Below, in pieces: positions 50,804-59,800 of a stretch of DNA of 64,000 bases. How positions within the stretch are numbered: position 1 is the first letter of the stretch; the number at the start of each line of letters is the position of its first letter. Under the pieces are notes generated by a model, which searched no databases, was not told where the DNA came from, and saw nothing but the letters and a program-made list of their open reading frames with translations. The DNA comes from Antedon mediterranea (taxonomy: Eukaryota > Echinodermata > Crinoidea > Comatulida > Antedonidae), in the NCBI RefSeq assembly GCF_964355755.1, contig NC_092671.1, forward strand, positions 11,793,001 through 11,857,000. The letters run 5' to 3'. The translations under genes and the position numbers were made by a program.

Positions 50804-53800
50804 CTAAAAGACAAACAAAACTGTAAATTAACTAAATTTAATAACACCTTGCAACAATCAGTTCACAATGATTTAAGTACACATAGACTATAAGTCACTA
50901 GGCCTAATATAATATTTATAAGTCTCTAATTTTATATATTTTGTTGTGTACTGTGTCTTTTGCTTATTTTAAATTCCTTATCCATTCCATAAGCTAATTA
51001 ATGATGAAATGATGATGCCTGTCAATTTGATTTAGATATTAAAGCAACTACAAACTTACAGAATACAAACATTTAATTTTAAGATAATGAACCTAATAAA
51101 ATTCTACCTAATTTATGTTCTTTATAAAAAAAAATAAGGATGAATTTTTATATGACTTTTTTGTTTGTTCTTTTACAGAATAAATTAGACCCAAAAATTA
51201 TCAGACAAACGCTTTAATTGATGTAGGAGTTAATGCAACCATGATAAAACTCAATTTTACCTGAGGTAGACTTGGTTTCCGGTTTATCTGCAGAGCTCTC
51301 TACAAAAATGGAAACATAAGTATAACTAATGTTAGGCTCTCTATCAATAATTAACCAGACCTATCCTAAACTTTAGGAAATGAACATTTCACATTTACAG
51401 AAAATGAATGGATGGAATTTAGCACGTAGAGCCGCTATGAAGAACAAAAATCAAGGCAAAACGAGCTGTGCGTATGGAACGCCTCCTCTGCCTTCAGTTC
51501 ACATTTGTTATGCAGTACACACCAATCGTCATGCAGTACACACCAATCGTCATGCAGTACACACCAATCGTCATGCAGTACACACCAAACATCATGCAGT
51601 ACACACCAATTGTCATGCAGTACACACCAATCGTCATGCAGTACACACCAATGGTCATGCAGTACACACCAATGGTCATGCAGTACACACCAATCGTCAT
51701 GCAGTACACACCAATCGTCATGCAGTACACACCAATCGTCATGAAGTCAAATATGTCTACTACTACACCGCACGTGCTTTATGACTAAAATGGCTGGAAA
51801 AACTATTAAATAAATCTTGGAATCTATAGGACGTAAAGCACGTGCGGTGTAGTAGTAGACTATGGAACGCCTCCTCTGCCTTCAGTTCACAATGGTCATG
51901 CAGTACACACCAATCGTCATGCAGTACACACCAATGGTCATGCAGTACACACAATGGTCATGCAGTACACACCAATGGTCATGCAGTACACACCAAACAT
52001 CATGCAGTACACACCAATCGTCATGCAGTACACACCAAACATCATGCAGTACACACCAATGGTCATGCAGTACACACCAATTGTCATGCAGTACACACCA
52101 ATCGTCATGCAGTACACACCAATCGTCATGCAGTGAAATATTGCGTAATTTATACCGCCACCTATCGACAAAATCGAATATCACGTGACGTTTATTAGAC
52201 GGCTGTAAAACTAGGCCATCGACTCTAAGATTTCTTTTATGTTTGACATACTGTACTTATTTTAACCGCTACACATCTCTGTGAATGCTCTGTTTTTTAT
52301 ATATACAATAATTTATTATGCGAGACACAGGCGCGGCTAGGAGGCCATTGCAATTATTGAATTCCATAAAAGAAGTTTAAATAGTCTTAGTTTTACAGCC
52401 GTCTAATAAACCTCACGTGATATTCGATTTTGTCGATAGGTGGCGGTATAAATTACGCAATATTTGACTGCATGACGATTGGTGTGTACTGCATGACGAT
52501 TGGTGTGTACTGCATGACAATTGGTGTGTACTGCATGATGTTTGGTGTGTACTGCATGACGATTGGTGTGTACTGCATGACGATTGGTGTGTACTGCATG
52601 ATAAATGTGAACGACGATTGGTGTGTACTGCATGACAATTGGTGTGTACTGCATGACCATTGGTGTGTACTGCATGACGATTGGTGTGTACTGCATGACG
52701 ATTGGTGTGTACTGTATGACGATTGGTGTGTACTGCATGATGTTTGTTGTGTACTGCATGACGATTGGTGTGTACTGCATGACGATTGGTGTGTACTGCA
52801 TGACCATTGGTGTGTACTGCATGACGATTGGTGTGTACTGCATGAAGATTGGTGTGTACTGCATGATAAATGTGAACTGAAGGCAGAGGAGGCGTTCCAT
52901 AGTAGACAGCGTGAGTTGCTGTAGTATAAAGTTTGTATATAGCCTTAGTTTTACAGCCGTCTAATAAAAGTCACGTGATATTCGATTTTGTCGATAGGTG
53001 GCGGTATAAATTACGCAATATTGGACTGCATGACGATTGGTGTGTACTGCATGACGATTGGTGTGTACTGCATGACGATTGGTGTGTACTGCATGACGAT
53101 TGGTGTGTACTGCATGACCATTGGTGTGTACTGCATGACGATTGGTGTGTACTGCATGACAATTGGTGTGTACTGCATGACGATTGGTGTGTACTGCATG
53201 ACGATTGGTGTGTACTGCATGACGATTGGTGTGTACTGCATGACGATTGGTGTGTACTGCATGACGATTGGTGTGTACTGCATGACCATTGGTGTGTACT
53301 GCATGACCATTGGTGTGTACTGCATGACCATTGGTGTGTACTGCATGACCATTGGTGTGTACTGCATGATAAATGTGAACTGAAGGCAGAGGAGGCGTTC
53401 CATATGTGCGCGCCTGTGCGGATCACCTGAAAATATCCCTGTTGTATAGGTGATTCGCCTGTTTTTGCCCGTCTCGTTTTTGTTAAATATTAAATAAAAA
53501 AAGAATTCGCTATAAACTGAAAAATGTTGGTGACGTGCATAATCATGTCGTGATTTGAGAATTAGGTTTGGTGACAGTATAGGCATAGATATACTGTACA
53601 TGTAAAACGGCCAAAAATAATTCAAATATTTTTACATCTAAATGGTTCTCCTGATTGTAAAATGGTCTCTAAAAAGGAGTAGTTTTAAATGCTCAAATAA
53701 TATGTATTTTATTAAGTGGTAGAAACGTTCACTTAATAAACAATATTAATGCCAATCTATAATCACTCGTTGTGTAATTTATAGTTTACTTTTGGTGTAC

Positions 53801-56800
53801 CCAGGCTTATCATATTACAATAGATGTTTACTGTTGTCCTGCATACTGTACCTATCACGTTCATCACTGATAGTAGAATGTCTACCGAAATATGTCAGTA
53901 ATAGTAAAAAGTTTTTTTTCAGATACAATTTATCTCCGAAACTTAACTTTAATATAAAACTATCGGTCTGAAACAACGACCCTCGCGATTGGAAAAGATG
54001 TTGCAGAAAGAAAATTGTCATTGCAGTAGGCCTGGCTTTATGTCCTTACTCACATCCGCATATGGTGCGAACATTATTTTTAGATTCTTTTATTCACAAT
54101 GCATTACTACAACTGACGACAGTAGTAGTGTTATCCACGGCCTATATTGTTTTGAGACTTTGTTTCTACATTGTGACTTTGCCTGCTCACATTGGGTAGG
54201 CTTATTATTTGTTAATTATGCTCATAAGTCTGTGGTGACAGATATTTGAAACAAATATTTTATCTTACCTTCACTTTTCACTGCAAGCCTAAACTCCTTA
54301 GTACATTTGTCACGATCATATCCGTCTTCCAAACAGGACAGCATGCAGGTAGCTAAAAATCAAAATAAAACTAGTGGAAAATTAACTGGTATTAATGTAA
54401 ATAAACCATCACAACACAATATTCAACATCATAACACAATATTCAAATCTGCCTTCAAATCCTCCAAGAAAAACAAACTACAAAAGCACTTCATTGTTCT
54501 GAACTGTGTTTTAATTGTTTTCTGTTAATCTTCACTTTCATTCCAGTTTGATTGATATTTGAATTAATAAATTAAAATTAAATTTACCTTTCTCTGTACA
54601 GACATCATTACATTGGGCACGAACATCTCCAGATTTCAAACAAGCTATTACGCATTCAGCTAAAACAAAATCAAACAGATAATATAACGCATTAGAATCA
54701 GTTGTATTATAAAAGTGCAATGTATTTTAACACGTTTTCACAAACAATTGTAGCTTTAAACTTTAAAAGTATATACCTATTAGAAGCTAATTAGTCATTT
54801 TAAGTTTAGGCCTCAGATATTTAAATAGTGTATAAACAAATTACTGTATAATCTAAAATTATTAGTTTAGGCCATGTTTTTCAAAAGTAAAATGATCAGA
54901 AAGAAAGCAATCATAAAAAGATAACAACAAGTCGTTTACCGTGGTCCTTAAATTTTGAACACTCTTTCAAGAGACCTAAAAAACTTTGAATAATTAGTAA
55001 TACAAAAATCAACTTTCAAAAAAACAAACAAAAAACAAAAACGACAAAGGAATTAAATCCAATAATACCCAACATCGGAGATATTTTGATAGATTTGAAT
55101 TGAACATAAATTGTGAAAGCATTATCTTATGCTCACCTTTTGCCTTACAGTAATCATTGCATTGGGCATTATCATCTCCAGATTTTAAACCTATAAAATA
55201 TTAATAATATACAGTATAGACATTTTTACCAACTCAAAAACTCTACGAAACATTTTTAAAGAATTTGATTCAACATTTTCTTGGGTTAGATGGAATTATT
55301 TTCACTGTAGGCCTATTTTAATTTGTTATGTACAGTAACATAATATGTTTCATTCAGTTACGATGGTTCATAGCTGTCACCTTTATCTTCATTATTATTT
55401 AATATTTTTATAATTGATATAGAGGATTTATTACATTCTGCTGAAAATTAAAAAAAGATAAAAAATTGACAACATAAAATATTAATCACTTATTTTATCA
55501 GTGATACGGTGTATGCATTACAGGATAAATAAATTAGACCGTAGCCAGATATGTCGGCCCTAAACCGTCTCGGTCAAAGTCAAGTCGGCCCCGCGTCAAG
55601 TCGGCCCCGCGTCAAGTCAGCCCCGCGTCAAGTCGGCCACGCGTCAGCCCGGCCACAAGTCAACTCGCGAATAGATTTCATTGAATTATATGATTCTCAC
55701 ATTTTAGTATTATTTTAAACTGTTTAATTATTATAATAACGCATTGAATCGACATTGTTAACATTTTGTTTAACTAATTTTAAGAAACTGTGTATTATAT
55801 ATGTAAGTTGTAATGTTCTATGCTGGACCTTTTGAAAAACAACAATGTCCCCTTGGCGGGACAACGTTGATATTATGGAAATATGTTAATAAATAAATAA
55901 ATAAATAAAATATAATACATCAAATTCATTAGCAAAAGATTCATAAATGTTAACCATCTTTTGTATAAGGCATCAATGAGGGTAAAAGAAACACCATATC
56001 GTCGGCATAACTATAGGGTTGTTAAACATTATTGTGATCACAATACGACTAGGATCGAATGTATTATAATAGATGAGGATTGACAGTTAGAACAGTTAGA
56101 AAAAGTAAAATAATATTGTTTAAAAATAGAAAATTTAGAAATATGAAAAATTGAATTATCTAGGTAAAGAAATTGAAATAGTAAAATCTCTTAAATATCT
56201 TGGAGTCATTTTCAATTGTTCAGAAAATTAGGAAAAGGCAAGCGAAAAAATAATAGGCCTACACAGGCTAAATAAATCACTTTTCTCACACAAAAATATA
56301 GTCTATCAGAAATATGGACATCTACTACCTGTGAATACTTGGAACCACTTATTTGTTATAATAAACTTAATTATACTGTATGGCAGGGGTGGCGCCAGGA
56401 TCTTCCCGACGCGGGGGCTACATTCCCCGACGAGGGGCTATGCGAGCATAGTCAATAGAAATTGACTATGATGCGAGCATCACTAGGCTGGGGTCCAGGG
56501 GGCGAAGCCCCCGGAAGCAACGCGTTCTAGCGTCATTTGAGGTCTTTTTAATCAGATTTAGGGTAGCCATTTTTTCCATTTTTTATAATGCATAAATAAA
56601 ATACTGCGTGTAAAAAAACGATGCGCGATGACTGTTTCAATCCATATTTTTCAATTTAAAAAATAAAAGTTCAAAGAAAAGTTAGAAAAATAGAGTTGGA
56701 GGTCCCGGAAATTGGACTTATTATACTTCAAAACATGAAACAAAATATATAAGTCCCTATCATGGTTGTGACTGAGCTAAGAAATGTTTGAAAAATAGAG

Positions 56801-59800
56801 ATGTTAGGTCCCGGAAAATGTACTTCTTGTTCTTCGAAATATGACCAGCTTTATTGTTGGGGCTGAGCTAAGAAAATGTTTAAAACTAGAGCTGCAGGTC
56901 TTCAAAAAATTGCATTTTATACTTTGGAAACATCAGGCCTAGAGGCTTAAAAAACGCAAGCGTAGACCTTTTTCAGTCGGGGAAATAAGTTTATTCCTCC
57001 CAGGTGTATGCGTGCGTACCATCTGGACTTCCGAGTGGTGAGAAATTCATGACATACAGGATATTGAAAATGTAATAACTTAGCTATAATAAGATGTTGG
57101 CTAAGCGAAAAGGGCATGTTTTTTTGTTTAGTAATGGATGAAAAATTTATTTTAGGTGCCCCACGGTACAGAAGGTTACTTGTAAATTAAAGAATTGGTG
57201 AACATACGAACAATTAACATAATTCGTTTTTGCTGTAGTGTAGCGTACGTCGACGCAGTACACGACGTAACCGTCGGTAAACTTCGCCTTGAAAATAACT
57301 ACAGTACACATTTTGGTCCCTGGATGGAACATGATATCACGCGTCTCGACCCAACGTTGAACGATTCGTACAAAGGGATACCGCCAGACAAGTGCGTACC
57401 TAGCTATTGTTTAGTAGTAAGTTAGATCGCTGGCAATAATGAATGCATATAAAGTGCATAATATCACTCTGACGTACTCTCACGGTCAATGAAACGTCGC
57501 GGTTTTCTAGGCGCTGAAGCTAGCTACGAAGTGAACGCGAACGCTTTTTACTATATATTATATTCCCCGACAAAAAGTACCCGTGTTCCCATCGGTAACC
57601 GTCGGTAAACTTGGCCTGGAAAATAACTACATTACACATTTTGGTCCCTGGATGAAACTTGATATCACGCGTCTCGACCCAACGTTGAACGATTCGTACA
57701 AAGGGATACCGCCAGACAAGTGCGTACCTAGCTAATGTTTAGTAGTAAGTTAGATCGCTGGCAATAATGAATGCATAAAAGTGCATAATATTAGCCCTCT
57801 GACGTACTCGCACGGTCAATGGAACGTCGTGGTTTTCTAGGCGCTGAAGCTATATGAAGTGAACGCGAACGTTTTTTACTGTATATTATATTCCCCGACA
57901 AAAAGTACCCGTGTTCCCCTGATAGAGGGGTAAAATTCTACGATGTCGAAGCATATAAAGTTGTGTTGTTGTTTCTTGTCGATGCTCTTAAACCATTCGA
58001 TGACCGATGAGGTATTTTTCCATTGATTGGTGCGAAGTTTTGATGTAATTTTGCTGTTAATACGATCGAGTATAGTTTTGCTTATCTTGCCTATCTCGGA
58101 TTTGGTCGGGTTTATTAATCGGCAAGTAGGTTTGTTAGTGAAGTTCGGTTTGTGGTCTTTGAAGGTTATGAAAGCATCTTTATTTGCAGTTGTATCCACT
58201 CTGTCAGCGATGTTCAATTTTGTTGCAATACTTTTGTTTTTTCTATGAATCGTCTGTACAAGTGCAGGTTCTGCTTTCTTGTATGATTTGGTGATGTTTT
58301 CTTCTAGGAGGTTGTCATACGTCGGTGGGTCTAGTTTGTAGAAATTTGTGGTTTTGTCGGCTGCAATTAAAAGTTTGGGCTCGTTTTCAATTTTCTTGGA
58401 GTCGGATTTTAACTTGTTGAGTAGAGGGTTGTCTGCGTTTTTTAATGTTGTCGATTGTATCAGATGGAGTATGTCATCTTCAAATTAATATATATTAAGC
58501 CTATACACTTATTAATACTGTTTATTATTACTGTTCATTATTCAAAAATGTAAACAAATTGAAATAGTTTTTAATTTTCCCCACTAATAAATTTGAATAC
58601 ACAACAATACCACACAAATATAAGTGTACAGTACAGTTTACCTGAGCAAACATATTCGAAGAAGGTGTTTCGTCATATTTCCATATTTTTTTAGAATGTA
58701 TACAAGATGTAAAAAAATGATTATATTCTACTCAAATTATAATAAGATTAAATTCGGTTTGTTGCGTTTGTTCACATAGGGATGGGGGAGATACTCCCGT
58801 TGTGCATCTTCATTTACAACCCCCCACCAGCGAAAGGCCGGGAGTTCTAATAGAGTACCTGTAGTAACATATTGAGGCCTACTGTTTCGTAACATAGCCC
58901 TTTGTCCACGCTTCTCTCTAAGAAGAATTTAGGGAAACATATATCATACTAAATGGCATCTTCTATATATAAATTTACGTAAGGGCAAAATTCGGTAAAT
59001 CGCGCGTTATTTCTAGAATGTTTACTCGATGGTATATAAAGTTGGTTAGAATCTAGGTACTGATTTTAACCACCTGATGTAACCCTGTTTACTAATTAAA
59101 CTGAGTTAGATAATTAGTTATTGACAATTAAAACGAATTTAGGTTCAACGATTTGCCCCAAATAGGGGTGTTTTTCGATCGTGGTATACACTGTCTAATG
59201 GATGTCCGTCTTGAAAAATACCCGCAGACAATAATACGAGGATGCTTCGCATTTTTCTATCTCCTCCTACGATAATTGTTTTTAATGGCTGGAAACCGGT
59301 TGAACAGCTCGAGTACAGCATCATAATGTTGAATAGGGGTGTTTTTCGATCGTGGTATACACTGTCTAATGGATGTCCGTCTTGAAAAATACCCGCAGAC
59401 AATAATACGAGGATGCTTCGCATTTTCCTATCTCCTCCTACGATAATTGTTTTTAATGGCTGGAAACCGGTTGAACAGCTCGAGTACAGCATCATAATGT
59501 TGAAGACAGGCCGATTTTCTTTAAAAAATAATATTTTGATAGATTTAATATACGTTTATACAAATGTATTGATTTGCGATGAATGGAATATTCCAGTCTC
59601 TGTTCCACAAGTGTCTATTCCCTCAGGCGTCGTAAAGGCAAGTACTGTATACTCATAACAGAAATTCGATTCATTTTTTTTTCAATCTGTGCGGTAGAGG
59701 TTGGATATAATTTTTTTTTAAACGGATAATGAGCTAGCATTTTCAGTCGCCGTATATTATGTACAAATCTTTATTATTGCAGTTAAACCACCCCCATCAT

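Larger units (their letters stand above)
49836..51390. repeat. Three diverged copies of a ~300-bp exon-containing segment
   Basis: Copies at about 49836-50160, 50160-50400 and 51028-51390 share AAGGATGAATTTT, TTTGCAGAATAAATTAGACC or close variants, CAGACAAACGCTTTAATTG, GATGTAGGAGTTAA and CGGTTTATCTGCAGA. On the minus strand only the third copy keeps a clean acceptor (TTTTTGTAG), an open 39-nt exon and a donor (CAG|GTAAAA). Copy 1 has an in-frame stop in the equivalent frame, and copy 2 has lost its donor. The rest of 50,400-50,770 and 50,810-51,020 is AT-rich with nothing recognised. Confidence 0.65.

Noticed and set aside
51380-53625. Long open frames rich in VMQYTPI, CSTHQSS or WCVLHD repeats on both strands
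   Set aside because: The 21-bp repeat is a multiple of three, so all stop-free frames stay open. Several frames are open at once, which marks an artefact.
59145-59495. 116-codon minus-strand open frame with a repeated 57-residue block
   Set aside because: It is produced by the 171-bp tandem duplication inside the Helitron-like copy A. The same frame is broken in copy B.
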